The translations under genes were made by a program, and so were the position numbers. Positions 17,886 to 27,631 of a DNA stretch of 64,000 nucleotides are shown one piece after another. Numbering within the stretch: position 1 is the first letter of the stretch; each line of letters starts with the position of its first letter. Origin of the DNA: Flavimobilis soli (GTDB lineage: Bacteria > Actinomycetota > Actinomycetes > Actinomycetales > Cellulomonadaceae); assembly GCF_002564025.1 (NCBI RefSeq), contig NZ_PDJH01000001.1:2542001-2606000 (forward strand), read 5' to 3'. The notes beneath the pieces are model-generated. The model did not search any database, was not told where the DNA came from, and worked only from the letters and a program-made list of their open reading frames with translations.

Positions 17886-18874
17886 TGGGTGCCGCGCTGC
17901 GGGCCGGGGTCATCGGCCTGGGGGCCATGGGCCGCCACCACGTGCGCGTCCTGCGCGAGATCGACGGCGTCGACGTCGTCGCGGTCGCGGACCCAGGTGG
18001 CGACCCGTACCGCGTCGCCGGCCCGCTCGAGGTGCTCCGCGACGTCGAGTCGCTCGTCGCGGCGGGCATCGACATGGCGGTCGTCGCCGTGCCGACCAAG
18101 TTCCACGAGCCGGTCGCGCTCACCCTCGCGGCGGCGGGCGTGCACACGCTCGTCGAGAAGCCGATCGCGGTCGACACGGCTGCGGGCGAGCGCCTCGCCG
18201 CCGCGTTCACGGACGCCGGCCTGATCGGCGCCGTCGGCCACATCGAGCGGTTCAACCCCGCCATCCAGGAGGTGCGCCGCCGCATCGCCGACGGCCAGCT
18301 CGGCGAGGTCTACCAGATCTCCACGCGCCGCCAGGGACCCTTCCCCGCACGCATCGCCGACGTCGGCGTCATCAAGGACCTCGCGACGCACGACATCGAC
18401 CTCACCGCATGGGTCACGCAGAGCTCCTACGAGTCGGTCGCCGCCCAGACGGCGTTCCGCTCGGGCCGCGAGCACGAGGACATGGTGCTCGTCACCGGCC
18501 GCCTCGCAGGCGGCATCAACGCCAACCACACCGTCAACTGGCTCTCCCCGATGAAGGAGCGCGTGACGATCGTCGCGGGCGAGCGCGGCACGCTCATCGC
18601 GGACACGTCGACGGCGGACGTGACGTTCTTCGAGAACGGCACCGTGCAGACCGAGTGGGACTCGATGGCGAACTTCCGCGGCGTGACCGAGGGCGACGTC
18701 ATCCGGTACGCGATCGGCAAGCGCGAGCCGCTGCGCGCCGAGGCCGAGGCCTTCCGTGACGCGGTGCTCGGCCTCGAGGACCGCACCGTGTCGATGACCG
18801 AGGGCCTCGCGACAATCCGCGTCGCCGAGGCGATCGAGCGCTCGGCCGTCACCCAGGAGACCGTCCGCCTGTGA
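17885..18874 (+). CDS. Gfo/Idh/MocA NAD-dependent sugar dehydrogenase (WbpB-like)
   Basis: A 329-residue oxidoreductase. N-terminal Rossmann motif GVIGLGAMGRHH, the catalytic EKPIAVD signature with its Lys, GHIERFNPAI and a KDLATHDIDL segment with the family His. WbpB-type members oxidise C3 of UDP-GlcNAc-uronate. A GTG at 17882 is an alternative start three bases earlier. Its place between the aminotransferase and glycosyltransferases supports a nucleotide-sugar role. Confidence 0.9.
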   Translation: MGAALRAGVIGLGAMGRHHVRVLREIDGVDVVAVADPGGDPYRVAGPLEVLRDVESLVAAGIDMAVVAVPTKFHEPVALTLAAAGVHTLVEKPIAVDTAAGERLAAAFTDAGLIGAVGHIERFNPAIQEVRRRIADGQLGEVYQISTRRQGPFPARIADVGVIKDLATHDIDLTAWVTQSSYESVAAQTAFRSGREHEDMVLVTGRLAGGINANHTVNWLSPMKERVTIVAGERGTLIADTSTADVTFFENGTVQTEWDSMANFRGVTEGDVIRYAIGKREPLRAEAEAFRDAVLGLEDRTVSMTEGLATIRVAEAIERSAVTQETVRL

Positions 18875-20145
18875 CGGCGGCGTCTCGCCTGCGGGTCGCC
18901 CTCGTCACCCGCATCTTCGCGCCCGAGCCCGCCGCGGCGTCGTTCCGGCTCGAGGCGCTCGCACGCGCCCTCGGGCGCGCGGGCGCCCGGGTGTCGGTCC
19001 TGACGACGTCGGCGCGGCGCGACCTGCGCGCCGCGGCGGCCGCTGTCGACGAGGACCTGCGTGAGGCGCGCGTCGAGGTCGACCGAGCGCCGGTCCTGCG
19101 CGACCGCACCGGCTACGTCCGCGGGTACCTGCCGTACCTGAGCTTCGACGTGCCCGCCTTCGTGCGGCTGCTCGCAGAGCCGCGCCCCGACGTCGCCGTG
19201 TGCGAGCCGCCGCCGACGACGGGTGCGGTCGTGCGCGTCGTGTGCGCGCTGCGCCGCGTGCCGTACGTGTACTACGCGGCTGACGTGTGGTCGGACGCGA
19301 CGGCGGGGGACGGCACGACGCCGGGCCTCGTCTCGCGCCTGCTCGCGGTGGTCGAGGGCTGGGCCATGCGGGGCGCCGCCGGGATCGTCGCGGTGTCGCC
19401 CGAGGTCGCCGAACGGGTCGAGGCGCTCGTCGAGCGTCGCCCGCGTGCGGCTGCGCGCCGCCGTCCGGAGGTCGTCGTCGTGCGCAACGGCGTCGACACC
19501 GACGTGTTCCGGCCAGGGCTGCCCCGGCCCGACGACGGGCCTGGGCGTTACCTCGTCTACGCGGGCACGACGTCGGCATGGCAGGGAGCGGACGTGTTCG
19601 TCCGTGCGATGCCGAAGGTCCGCGACGCCGTGCCGGACGCCGAGCTCGTGATCCTGGGACAGGGCAGCGACTGGGACGACCTCGCCGCCCTCGGAGCCGA
19701 GCTCGCGCCGGGCGCGGTGCACGTCCGCCGGCTCGTCCCCGCAGCCGAGGCCGCCGCGTGGCTCGGCGCCGCCCACGGCGCGCTCGTGAGCGTGCGCCCT
19801 GGTGTCGGCTACGACATGGCGCTGCCGACCAAGACCTTCGCCGCCGCCGCGTGCGGCACCCCCGTCGTCTTCGCAGGCCCCGGGCCCGCCGTGCCGATCG
19901 TCCGCGAGAACGACCTCGGCCACGCCGTCGAGCACGACGTCGCGACCGTCGCCGACGCGATGGTCGCCGTCCTGCAGACCGACGACGACGCGCGCGCCGC
20001 GCAGCGCGAGCGCCTCGCCGCGTGGGCGCGCGACAACGCGAGCATCGCCCGCGTGGGTGAGGCGGTCGCCGCCCACGTGCGACGATGGCGCGACGGTGCG
20101 GCCACGGCCGCGAGGACGACGCAGGACGGGGACAGCACGCCGTGA
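18871..20145 (+). CDS. GT4-type glycosyltransferase (WbuB/WcaI-like)
   Basis: A 424-residue GT-B enzyme. The N-terminal donor-free domain starts RVALVTRIFAPEPAAASFR; the middle has VVRNGVDTDVF, and the C-terminal nucleotide-sugar domain has LVYAGTTSAWQGADVFV, AELVILGQGSDW and the acidic region GYDMALPTKTFAAAACGTPVV. This resembles WbuB-like transferases for N-acetylated amino sugars. GTG start, GTGA overlap with the dehydrogenase. Donor probably one of the amino sugars made by the preceding genes (inference). Confidence 0.88.
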   Translation: MTAASRLRVALVTRIFAPEPAAASFRLEALARALGRAGARVSVLTTSARRDLRAAAAAVDEDLREARVEVDRAPVLRDRTGYVRGYLPYLSFDVPAFVRLLAEPRPDVAVCEPPPTTGAVVRVVCALRRVPYVYYAADVWSDATAGDGTTPGLVSRLLAVVEGWAMRGAAGIVAVSPEVAERVEALVERRPRAAARRRPEVVVVRNGVDTDVFRPGLPRPDDGPGRYLVYAGTTSAWQGADVFVRAMPKVRDAVPDAELVILGQGSDWDDLAALGAELAPGAVHVRRLVPAAEAAAWLGAAHGALVSVRPGVGYDMALPTKTFAAAACGTPVVFAGPGPAVPIVRENDLGHAVEHDVATVADAMVAVLQTDDDARAAQRERLAAWARDNASIARVGEAVAAHVRRWRDGAATAARTTQDGDSTP

Positions 20146-21956
20146 AGGTCATCTGGCGCACGTGGGCGCGGCTCATGCCGCTCCTGCCGGGCCGCGCGCG
20201 CCGGTTCCTGACCTGGTACATGGTCGCGAGCGCGTGCCTGTCGCTGCTCGACGTCGCGGCCCTCGGCCTCCTGGCGCTCGCGCTCACGCCCATGCTCACG
20301 GGCGGTGGCGGCACCGCGTCGCTCCCGCTGCTCGGCGAGGTCGGGAACGTCGCCGTGATCGGCGTCGTCTCGGGCCTCATCGTCGTCAAGGGCATCCTCG
20401 CGGTCGCGCTCCAGTGGGTCGCGACGCGTCGCTTCGCGAGGTACGAGCTCGAGATCGGCGACCGGCTCTTCGACGCGTACATCCGCGCCCCCTGGACGGA
20501 CCGCCTGTCGCGCTCGACGTCGCAGCTCGTGCGGCTCGCCGACGTCGGCATCGCGAACGCGACCGCGGGCTTCCTGCTGCCGGTCGCGGGCCTGCCCGCG
20601 CTCGGCGCGACGTTCGGCTCGGTCCTCGTCGTCCTCGTCGTCGCGCAGCCCGTCACGGCCGCGATCACGCTCGTGTACCTGGGCCTCATCGGCGCGGTCA
20701 TGTACGTGTTCGTGTCGCGCCGCTCGATCCAGGCGGGGCTCGTCAACCGCGACTACTCGTTCAAGGTCGCGCGCCTCATGACGGAGATGGTCGGGGCGCT
20801 CAAGGAGATCACGCTGCGCGACAAGGCCGGTGAGGTCGCCGACGTCGTGCGCAGCAACCGTCGCCACACCGTCCGGGCCCGCGCGAACCTGTCGTTCCTG
20901 TCGGCCGTGCCGCGGTACGTGATCGAGTCGGCGGTCGTCGGGGGCTTCGTCCTCGTCGGCGGCGCGGCGTACCTCATGGACGGCCCCGAGCAGGCGTTCG
21001 CCGCGCTCGCGATGTTCGGCGTCGCCGGGTTCCGCATGGTCCCGGCGATCACGAGCTTCCAGTCGGTCATCGCGACGACGGCCGCGAACATCCCCAACGT
21101 CGAGGCCGTCATCACCGACATCGAGGCCGCCGAGGGCTACCTGCGCCGCGCCGAGGAGACGGGGCGCGAGCCGCTCGCGCAGGAGCCGCAGCACCTGCGC
21201 CTGCGCGGTGTCGCGTTCACGTACCCGGGCAGCGCCGAGCCTGCGGTGCGCGACGTCGACCTCGACCTGCCCATGGGTTCCTCGCTCGCGCTCGTGGGCG
21301 TCTCGGGCGCGGGGAAGTCGACGCTCGTCGACATCCTGCTCGGCCTGCTCGTGCCGTCGGAAGGCTCGATCGACGTCGACGGTCAGCGGCTCGAGGACGT
21401 GCTCGGCGCGTGGCGCGCCCGCGTCGGCTACGTCCCGCAGGACGTGTCGCTCTTCGACGGGACGGTCGCGCAGAACGTCGCCCTCACGTGGACCGACGAC
21501 ATCGACCGCGAGAGGGTGCGGGACTGCCTCGCGCGCGCCCAGCTCCTCGACGTCGTCGACGCGCGTGCCGGCGGCCTCGACGCCCGCATCGGCGACCGGG
21601 GCATGGCGCTCTCGGGCGGGCAGCGCCAGCGCCTCGGCATCGCGCGCGCCCTGTACTCCGACCCGCTCGTGCTCGTCCTCGACGAGGCGACGAGCGCGCT
21701 CGACACGCAGACGGAGGCGAGCGTCTCGGCGGCGATCGCCGGCCTGCGCGGGCAGGTCACGCTCATCTCGGTCGCGCACCGCCTGTCGACCATCCGACAC
21801 TCGGACCAGGTGTGCTTCATGGCGGACGGCACGATCGCCGCCCGGGGCACGTTCGACGAGCTCGTCGCGCAGGTGCCGGACTTCCAGGTCCAGGCGGCGC
21901 TCGCGGGTCTCGTCGACGACGCTGAGGACATGGAGGGGGATGACGATGAGAGCTGA
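20142..21956 (+). CDS. fused ABC transporter, PglK-like lipid-oligosaccharide flippase
   Basis: A 604-residue half-transporter with membrane domain (about 15-320, six helices) and ATPase domain (about 350-590). Walker A GVSGAGKST is at 386-394, signature ALSGGQRQRLGIARAL, Walker B LVLVLDEATSALD, switch His in VAHRLST. Fused half-transporters inside glycan clusters generally flip polyprenyl-pyrophosphate oligosaccharides, like Campylobacter PglK. GTG start overlaps the preceding stop. No Wzx or Wzy is present nearby, so this is the likely export route for the part 5/7 glycan (inference). Confidence 0.9.
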   Translation: MKVIWRTWARLMPLLPGRARRFLTWYMVASACLSLLDVAALGLLALALTPMLTGGGGTASLPLLGEVGNVAVIGVVSGLIVVKGILAVALQWVATRRFARYELEIGDRLFDAYIRAPWTDRLSRSTSQLVRLADVGIANATAGFLLPVAGLPALGATFGSVLVVLVVAQPVTAAITLVYLGLIGAVMYVFVSRRSIQAGLVNRDYSFKVARLMTEMVGALKEITLRDKAGEVADVVRSNRRHTVRARANLSFLSAVPRYVIESAVVGGFVLVGGAAYLMDGPEQAFAALAMFGVAGFRMVPAITSFQSVIATTAANIPNVEAVITDIEAAEGYLRRAEETGREPLAQEPQHLRLRGVAFTYPGSAEPAVRDVDLDLPMGSSLALVGVSGAGKSTLVDILLGLLVPSEGSIDVDGQRLEDVLGAWRARVGYVPQDVSLFDGTVAQNVALTWTDDIDRERVRDCLARAQLLDVVDARAGGLDARIGDRGMALSGGQRQRLGIARALYSDPLVLVLDEATSALDTQTEASVSAAIAGLRGQVTLISVAHRLSTIRHSDQVCFMADGTIAARGTFDELVAQVPDFQVQAALAGLVDDAEDMEGDDDES

Positions 21957-23091
21957 CCACGCGGTCGACGTGGTGATCGCGGTGCACTCCCCGGCGCGGC
22001 CGGTCGAGCGGGCCGTCCGGAGCGCCCTCGCAGGCTCGGACGGCCTCGTGCGTGTCACCGTCGTGTGCCACGACGTCGGCATCACGACGATCGAGGAGCG
22101 CCTCGCGCTCACGCCCGAGGAGCACGAGCACGTGCGGCTGCTCGGCTACAGCGACCACGTCCGCAGCCCTGCCGGCCCGTTCAACTTCGGCCTCGACAAC
22201 ACCTCCGCCGAGCTCTTCGCGGTCCTCGGGTCCGACGACGTGCTCGAGCCCGGTGCGGTCCGCGCGTGGCTCGACGTCGCGCGCGAGCGAGGTTCCGACG
22301 TCGTGCTCGCGCCGCTGCGCGGCCCGGACGGCGAGCGGCTGCGCAACCCGCTCGTGCGTCCGGGCACCGGGCGCGCGGGGCGGCGCGCGGCGACGCCGCT
22401 CGACCCGGTCGCCGACCGGCTCGCCTACCGTTCCGCTCCGCTCGGCCTGCTGCGGCGGGCGACGGTGCGACGTCTCGGTCTGCGGTTCACGGAGGGGCTC
22501 GCGACGGGCGAGGACCTCGCGTTCTCCGTGCCGCTGTGGTTCTCGGGCGCGCGCATCGACATGGTGCCGGCGGGCCCGGCGTACGTCGTCGGCGGGAGCG
22601 CTCAGGACCGCGTGACCGAGGTGGTCCGCCCCGTCGCGGACGAGCTCGCGGCGCTCGACGACCTGCTCGTGCGCGTCCTGCGCGACGGCGGGCTCGCCGA
22701 CCGCATGCGGCCGTCCGAGCGCCGGGCGCTCGCCGTGAAGGTGCTGCGCATCCACGTCCTCGGGGCGCTGTCGCGCCGCTCGCGCCGTGAGGACTGGCGC
22801 GACGGTGACGCGACCGCCCTGCGCGCTGCGGCGCGCGCATGGCTCGACCTCGCGCTGACGGCGGTGCACGCGTTCGCGCGTGCCGACCGCGCGGCCCTCG
22901 ACACGCTCGTAGGCCCTGAGTCCGTGAGCGTCGAGCCTGACGACGGCGTGCTCGCCGACGCGTTCACCGCGGCCGCGCAACGACGAGCGAAGGCCGGACG
23001 CGTCGCGACGCTCCTGCCGCGCGACCTGCCCGACGTCCTCGACCCCGAGAGCACGTTGCGCCGGTACGTCCGCTACCGGATGCCGTGGTGA
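21946..23091 (+). CDS. GT2-like glycosyltransferase, paralogue of the 32975 gene
   Basis: A 381-residue GT-A type protein: VDVVIAVHSPARPVERAV at the N-terminus, VTVVCHD, SPAGPFNFGLDN, then LGSDDVLEPGAVRAW as the metal-binding site, and LAYRSAPLGLLRR further on. The C-terminal 150 residues are helical and Arg-rich without membrane segments. The same unusual string of motifs occurs in the gene at 32975. ATG 21946 is chosen because GGAGGGGG ends 6 nt upstream; ATG 21940 is too close. It overlaps the flippase gene by 11 nt. Confidence 0.82.
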   Translation: MRADHAVDVVIAVHSPARPVERAVRSALAGSDGLVRVTVVCHDVGITTIEERLALTPEEHEHVRLLGYSDHVRSPAGPFNFGLDNTSAELFAVLGSDDVLEPGAVRAWLDVARERGSDVVLAPLRGPDGERLRNPLVRPGTGRAGRRAATPLDPVADRLAYRSAPLGLLRRATVRRLGLRFTEGLATGEDLAFSVPLWFSGARIDMVPAGPAYVVGGSAQDRVTEVVRPVADELAALDDLLVRVLRDGGLADRMRPSERRALAVKVLRIHVLGALSRRSRREDWRDGDATALRAAARAWLDLALTAVHAFARADRAALDTLVGPESVSVEPDDGVLADAFTAAAQRRAKAGRVATLLPRDLPDVLDPESTLRRYVRYRMPW

Positions 23092-23104
23092 CAAGGACCG
23101 TGCT

Positions 23105-24352
23105 GTGACCCCCAAGCTCCCCGCTCCCGTCTCACGACTCGCGGGCGCCGTCGTGCGCCGCGTGCCGGAGCCCGTGCTGCACCGGCTCGCACCGAGCCTC
23201 CTGCCGTTCAGCCCGCAGGACGTCCCGCCGACGCCGCCCGTGCCCGCGACACCTGTGCGGCTGTACCTCGGTCCGGCGAACTACGCGGGCCAGGGCTACG
23301 CGTGGGCCCGCGCCGCCGAGCGGCTCCCGGGCGTGGGCGCCGTCAGCATGACGGCGCAGCGCCCGGGCGGCTTCGGCTTCGCGACCGACTACCCGGTGCC
23401 GATCGCGGTCTACGGGTCGTCACGCCGATGGCAGCGCCGGCAGAAGGCGTACGTCGAGAAGTTCACGCACGTCGTCGTCGAGGCGCAGCGTGCGCTGTTC
23501 GGGACGCTCATGGCGACCGCGCGGCAGCGCAACGGTGCGTACGCCGAGGCCCGCGCTCTCGCGGCGCGCGGCACGCGGGTCGCGATGCTGTGCCACGGCT
23601 CCGACATCCGCGTGCCGTCGCGCCACCTCGCCGGCGCGACGCCGTGGTCGCCGTTCGGCGACCCGGACTGGGAGCTCGTGGGGCACCTCGAGCGGCAGAC
23701 GCGCGACGCGGAGGCTGCGCTCGTCGAGCTGCGCGCGGCGGGCATCCCCACGTTCGTCTCGACCGCCGACCTGCTGCTCGACCAGCCGGAGGCGACGTGG
23801 CTGCCCGTCGTCGTCGACCCGGAGGCGTGGCGCACGGACGCCCCGCCGCTCGAGCGGACGGTGCCGCTCGTCGTGCACGCGCCGTCGGCCTCGAGGCTCA
23901 AGGGCACCGAGCTGGTCGAGCCGGTGCTCCAGGAGCTCGACCGGCGTGGCTGGATCACCTATCGCCGCCTCGAGGGGCTCACCTCGGCGCAGATGCCTGC
24001 GCTCTACCGCGACGCAGACGTGGTGCTCGACCAGTTTGCGCTCGGCAGCTACGGCGTCGCGGCGTGCGAGGCGATGGCCGCGGGGCGCGTCGTCGTGTCG
24101 CACGTGACGCAGCAGTCCCGCGACGCCGCGCGGGCCGTGAGCGGGCTCGACCTGCCGATCCTCGAGGGCACGCCCGACAACCTGGCGGAGGTGTTCACCG
24201 CGCTGCTCGACGATCGTGCGGGCGCGGGAGGGCGCGCGGCGCGCCTGGGTCCGGAGTTCGTGCGGGTGCTGCACGACGGCGCGGCGTCCGCGCGCGTGCT
24301 CGCGCCGTTCCTCGGCGTCGAGCCGGACGAGGCCGACGCCGCCGCGCACTGA
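23105..24352 (+). CDS. GT-B fold glycosyltransferase
   Basis: A 415-residue protein with a GT-B look: YLGPANYAGQGYAWARA near residue 55, MLCHGSDIR at about 165, a WLPVVVDPEAW hinge near 240, APSASRLKGTELV at the start of the nucleotide-binding domain, and DVVLDQFALGSYGVAACEAMAAGRVVV near the C-terminus. This is the usual donor-site pattern for GT4-like enzymes. GTG start 13 nt after the preceding stop. Donor and acceptor unknown. Confidence 0.8.
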   Translation: MTPKLPAPVSRLAGAVVRRVPEPVLHRLAPSLLPFSPQDVPPTPPVPATPVRLYLGPANYAGQGYAWARAAERLPGVGAVSMTAQRPGGFGFATDYPVPIAVYGSSRRWQRRQKAYVEKFTHVVVEAQRALFGTLMATARQRNGAYAEARALAARGTRVAMLCHGSDIRVPSRHLAGATPWSPFGDPDWELVGHLERQTRDAEAALVELRAAGIPTFVSTADLLLDQPEATWLPVVVDPEAWRTDAPPLERTVPLVVHAPSASRLKGTELVEPVLQELDRRGWITYRRLEGLTSAQMPALYRDADVVLDQFALGSYGVAACEAMAAGRVVVSHVTQQSRDAARAVSGLDLPILEGTPDNLAEVFTALLDDRAGAGGRAARLGPEFVRVLHDGAASARVLAPFLGVEPDEADAAAH

Positions 24353-24429
24353 CGCGGCATGACGACGCACGCACTGACGCGCCGCGCCGTGGCGCGGTAC
24401 CAGACCGCGGCACCTGGAAGGATGGACGG

Positions 24430-25575
24430 GTGCCTGCCTCGAACCGCCCGCGCCTGCTGATCCTGTCGTTCTCGCCGATCGCGTCGGACGCCCGCGTCCT
24501 CAAGCAGGTCGAGCTGTTCACGGCCCGCTACGACGTCACGACGTGCGGCTACGGGCCAGCGCCGGCGGGCGTCGTCGAGCACCTGCAGCTCCCGGACGAC
24601 GCGACGATCAAGCTCGACGGGCGCCTCATCACGCTGCGCGCCTACCCGCTCGTCTACACACGCACGCCAGCCGTCGTCGCGGCGCGGGCCGCGCTCGCGG
24701 GCCGCCGGTTCGACGTCGTGCTCGCGAACGACGTCGAGACCGTCCCGCTCGCGCTCAGCCTGCGCGCGCCCGTCCACGCGGACCTGCACGAGTACTCGCC
24801 GCGGCTGCACGACGACAACCCGGCGTGGGCGCGGCGCATCGGCCCGTACGTGCGGTGGCTGTGCCGCCGCTACGTGCGACGCGCGGCGTCCGCGACGACG
24901 GTCGGGGAGGGGCTCGCACAGGCGTACGCGTCTGAGGTCGGGGTGCGGGCGCAGGTCGTGACGAACGCCGCGCCGTACGCCGAGCGCACGCCTACCGAGG
25001 TCGGCTTGCCGCTGCGGCTCGTCCACTCGGGTGCCGCGCTGCGCAACCGCGACCTCATGGTGCTGCTCGACGCCGTCGCGCTCACGACGACGCCCGTCAC
25101 GCTCGATCTGTTCCTCATGCCGAACGACCCGGCGTACATCGCCGAGCTGCGCGACCGCGCGGCGCAGATCGACGGCGTGCGTGTCCTCGACCCGGTGCCG
25201 TACGCGCGGCTCGGGGACACTCTCGCCGGGTACGACGTCGGCATCCACGTGCTGCCGCCCGTGAACTTCAACAACGCGAACGCGCTGCCCAACAAGCTGT
25301 TCGACTACGTGCAGGCGCGGCTCGCGCTCGTCGTCGGCCCGACGCCCGAGATGGCGGCCGCGGTCGAGCGGCACGGTATCGGGTCGGTCGCGTCGGGCTT
25401 CGACGCGCGCTCGCTCGCGGACGTGCTCGACGGCCTCACGCCGGAGAAGGTCGCGGAGCAGCGGGCGGCGTCACACGCGGTCGCGCGGGAGCTGAGTGCC
25501 GAGCAGCAGGTGCTCGTGTGGGAGCGGGCGGTCGACGCGCTCGTCGCGGCGCCGGCCGAGGGAGGTGCACGATGA
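24430..25575 (+). CDS. GT4-like glycosyltransferase, first of a tandem pair
   Basis: A 381-residue GT-B enzyme: LLILSFSPIASDARVLKQV at the N-terminus, NDVETVPLAL, ADLHEYSPR, RLVHSGAALRNRDLMVLLDAV, and the C-terminal FNNANALPNKLFDYVQARL. GTG 24430 follows GGAAGGATGGA. The next gene is clearly its duplicate with the same motifs in the same order and overlaps it by 4 nt. Donor unknown. The 77-nt gap upstream may hold a promoter but shows none with confidence. Confidence 0.85.
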   Translation: MPASNRPRLLILSFSPIASDARVLKQVELFTARYDVTTCGYGPAPAGVVEHLQLPDDATIKLDGRLITLRAYPLVYTRTPAVVAARAALAGRRFDVVLANDVETVPLALSLRAPVHADLHEYSPRLHDDNPAWARRIGPYVRWLCRRYVRRAASATTVGEGLAQAYASEVGVRAQVVTNAAPYAERTPTEVGLPLRLVHSGAALRNRDLMVLLDAVALTTTPVTLDLFLMPNDPAYIAELRDRAAQIDGVRVLDPVPYARLGDTLAGYDVGIHVLPPVNFNNANALPNKLFDYVQARLALVVGPTPEMAAAVERHGIGSVASGFDARSLADVLDGLTPEKVAEQRAASHAVARELSAEQQVLVWERAVDALVAAPAEGGAR

Positions 25576-26708
25576 CCGTCCGCCCGACCTTGCTGATCCT
25601 GTCGTTCTCGCCGATCGCGTCGGACGCGCGCGTGCTCAAGCAGGTGCGCATGCTCGCGCAGGACCACGACGTGACGACGTGCGGCTACGGCCCGGCGGTC
25701 GTGCTCGACGACGGACGCGTGGTCGAGCACCTGCGGGTCGACGACGAGAACGAGCACTGGCGGAAGGCGCCCGTGCCGCTCCTCGCTCGGCAGTACCGGC
25801 GCGTGTACTGGGGCAACGCGGCGGTCGCGCAGGCGCGAGACCTGCTCGCTGGCCGCACGTTCGACATCGTCCTCGCCGACGACGTCGACGCCGTCCCGCT
25901 CGCCCTGTCGACCGAGCCGCGCTGGGGCGTGCACGCCGACCTGCACGAGTACGCCCCGAAGCAGAACACCGAGCTGCGCCGTTGGCGCTGGTTCGTCGCG
26001 CCCTACATGCGCTGGCTGTGCCGCCGCTTCGTCACGCGCTGCGCGTCGGTGACGACGGTCGCGCAGGGCATCGCGGACGAGTACGAGCGGCGTTTCGGGT
26101 TCCGCGCGGGTGTCGTGACGAACGCGTCGCCGTACCAGGACCTCGCGCCCGGGCCGGTGGGCTCGCCCGTGCGGCTGGTCCATTCCGGGGTCGCGCTGCG
26201 CAACCGCAGCCTCGAGATCTTGGTCGACGCCGTCGCTGCCTCGACCGCCGACGTCACCCTCGACCTGTTCCTCGTCCCGAACGACCCCGGCTACCTCGCG
26301 GAGCTGCGCGAGCGCGCGGCGGGCGAGCCGCGCGTGCGGATCCACGACCCGCTGCCGTACGCCGAGCTCGTGCGGACGCTCAACGGGTTCGACGTCGGGC
26401 TGCACCTGCTGCCGCCCGTGAGCTTCAACAACGCGAACGCGCTGCCCAACAAGATCTTCGACTACGTCCAAGCGCGCCTCGGCGTGGTCGTGGGTCCGAG
26501 CCCGGAGATGGCGCGCGTCGTGCGCGCGCACGGCGTCGGTGCGGTGACCGCGGACTTCACACCCGCCGCGCTGACCGCGGTGCTCGACACCCTGACCGCC
26601 GAGCAGGTCGAGGGCTGGAAGGCCGCGTCGCACGCGAGCGCGCGCGAGCTGTCCTCGGAGAGCCAGGTCGAGATCTGGCGCGAAGCGATCGAGGCGCTGC
26701 GCCCGTAG
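25572..26708 (+). CDS. GT4-like glycosyltransferase, second of a tandem pair
   Basis: A 378-residue paralogue of the 24430 gene: LLILSFSPIASDARVLKQV, TTCGYGPA, DDVDAVPLAL, ADLHEYAPK, RLVHSGVALRNRSLEILVDAV and FNNANALPNKIFDYVQARL recur almost unchanged. Middle segments (residues about 45-80, 115-140) differ most, which suggests altered acceptor choice. ATG 25572 has GGAGG 6 nt upstream and overlaps the previous stop. It closes the part 5 operon, followed by a hairpin. Confidence 0.86.
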   Translation: MTVRPTLLILSFSPIASDARVLKQVRMLAQDHDVTTCGYGPAVVLDDGRVVEHLRVDDENEHWRKAPVPLLARQYRRVYWGNAAVAQARDLLAGRTFDIVLADDVDAVPLALSTEPRWGVHADLHEYAPKQNTELRRWRWFVAPYMRWLCRRFVTRCASVTTVAQGIADEYERRFGFRAGVVTNASPYQDLAPGPVGSPVRLVHSGVALRNRSLEILVDAVAASTADVTLDLFLVPNDPGYLAELRERAAGEPRVRIHDPLPYAELVRTLNGFDVGLHLLPPVSFNNANALPNKIFDYVQARLGVVVGPSPEMARVVRAHGVGAVTADFTPAALTAVLDTLTAEQVEGWKAASHASARELSSESQVEIWREAIEALRP

Positions 26709-26709
26709 C

Positions 26710-26736
26710 GCCCTCGTCTGCGCGCCGCGCGAGGGC
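26710..26736 (+). terminator. terminator hairpin of the part 5 glycan operon
   Basis: GCCCTCG (26710-26716) pairs with CGAGGGC (26730-26736), 13-nt loop, starting 2 nt after the last stop and before a convergent gene. Confidence 0.5.
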
Positions 26737-26779
26737 TAGGTTGCGCGCGATCACCACAGGTTTCGCCGAGGATCATGCC

Positions 26780-27631
26780 TCAGTCGGCGTCGAGCGCCTG
26801 GGCGACCGCCTTCTCGACCGCCGTCGCGTCGACTGGTGCGCCCCAGGCTCCGTAGAGACGTTCGGACGTGTTGCCACCTCCGGTCGAGACCATGACCTCG
26901 GTCGCGCCCGGGACGTCCATGTAGAGGCTGACGTCGGCTGGCATGCCTGCGACGAGCTCGACGGGCTTCGCGGACGCGACGCGCCACAGCGAGCGCTTGG
27001 TGCCGTCGAGCACCGTGACCTCCTCGCGTCCTTCGACGAGCCACGTGTCGGAGAGTCGCACGAGCGCTGCCTGGAAGTCGGGCTGCACCTGAGGCCGCAG
27101 CGCTTCGACGTGGCTGGACGCCAGCTGTTCGTCGGGCGAGCCGCCTGCGTCCGCGCGCACCCAGCGGCCGTCGTCCTCGCTCGCGCCGCCGTCGGGGGTG
27201 ACGACGACGCGGTCGCCACCGTCGCGGCCCGTCAGGAGGGCGTACGTCCCGTCGTCCGCGTGGAGCCACTGCGTCTCGACGCCCGGGTCGTCCGGTGTGA
27301 GCCGCACGAGGCTGCTGCCGGTGCGCGCCGTGCGCTCGAAGTCCTGGAGGCAGCGGCCCAGGTCGTCCCCGGTGATGCGGGAACCTTCGACGAGCTCGAT
27401 CGCCGCGCACGACGCAGGGAGGGCCGGGGCGGCGGGGGCCGCAGGCTCGCTCGGTGTCGCGGGCTCGGTGGAGCCTCCGGGGCCGCCAGCGGACGGTGTC
27501 GTGCTGGTCGCCGCTGCGGGCGGATTCTCGGATCCGCCGGCGGCGCAGCCGCTGGCAGTCGCGAGCGCGACGCCGAGGAGCAGCAGACCGCGCCCGAGCG
27601 CGGTCTTGGTGGGTCGAGAAGGCGCGTGCAC
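26780..27631 (-). CDS. secreted lipoprotein of unknown function
   Basis: A 283-residue protein with a lipoprotein signal: basic N-region, hydrophobic GLLLLGVALATASG and lipobox Cys29, then about 45 residues of Ala/Pro/Thr/Ser linker. The remaining 200 residues form an unrecognised extracellular domain with Cys pairs near ASCAAIE and RCLQD that could form a disulfide. GTG 27631 is chosen because AGGAGA lies 7 nt upstream and it places the signal peptide correctly. No functional motif was recognised. It stands alone between the glycan operon and rocD. Confidence 0.75.
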   Translation of the reverse strand: MHAPSRPTKTALGRGLLLLGVALATASGCAAGGSENPPAAATSTTPSAGGPGGSTEPATPSEPAAPAAPALPASCAAIELVEGSRITGDDLGRCLQDFERTARTGSSLVRLTPDDPGVETQWLHADDGTYALLTGRDGGDRVVVTPDGGASEDDGRWVRADAGGSPDEQLASSHVEALRPQVQPDFQAALVRLSDTWLVEGREEVTVLDGTKRSLWRVASAKPVELVAGMPADVSLYMDVPGATEVMVSTGGGNTSERLYGAWGAPVDATAVEKAVAQALDAD

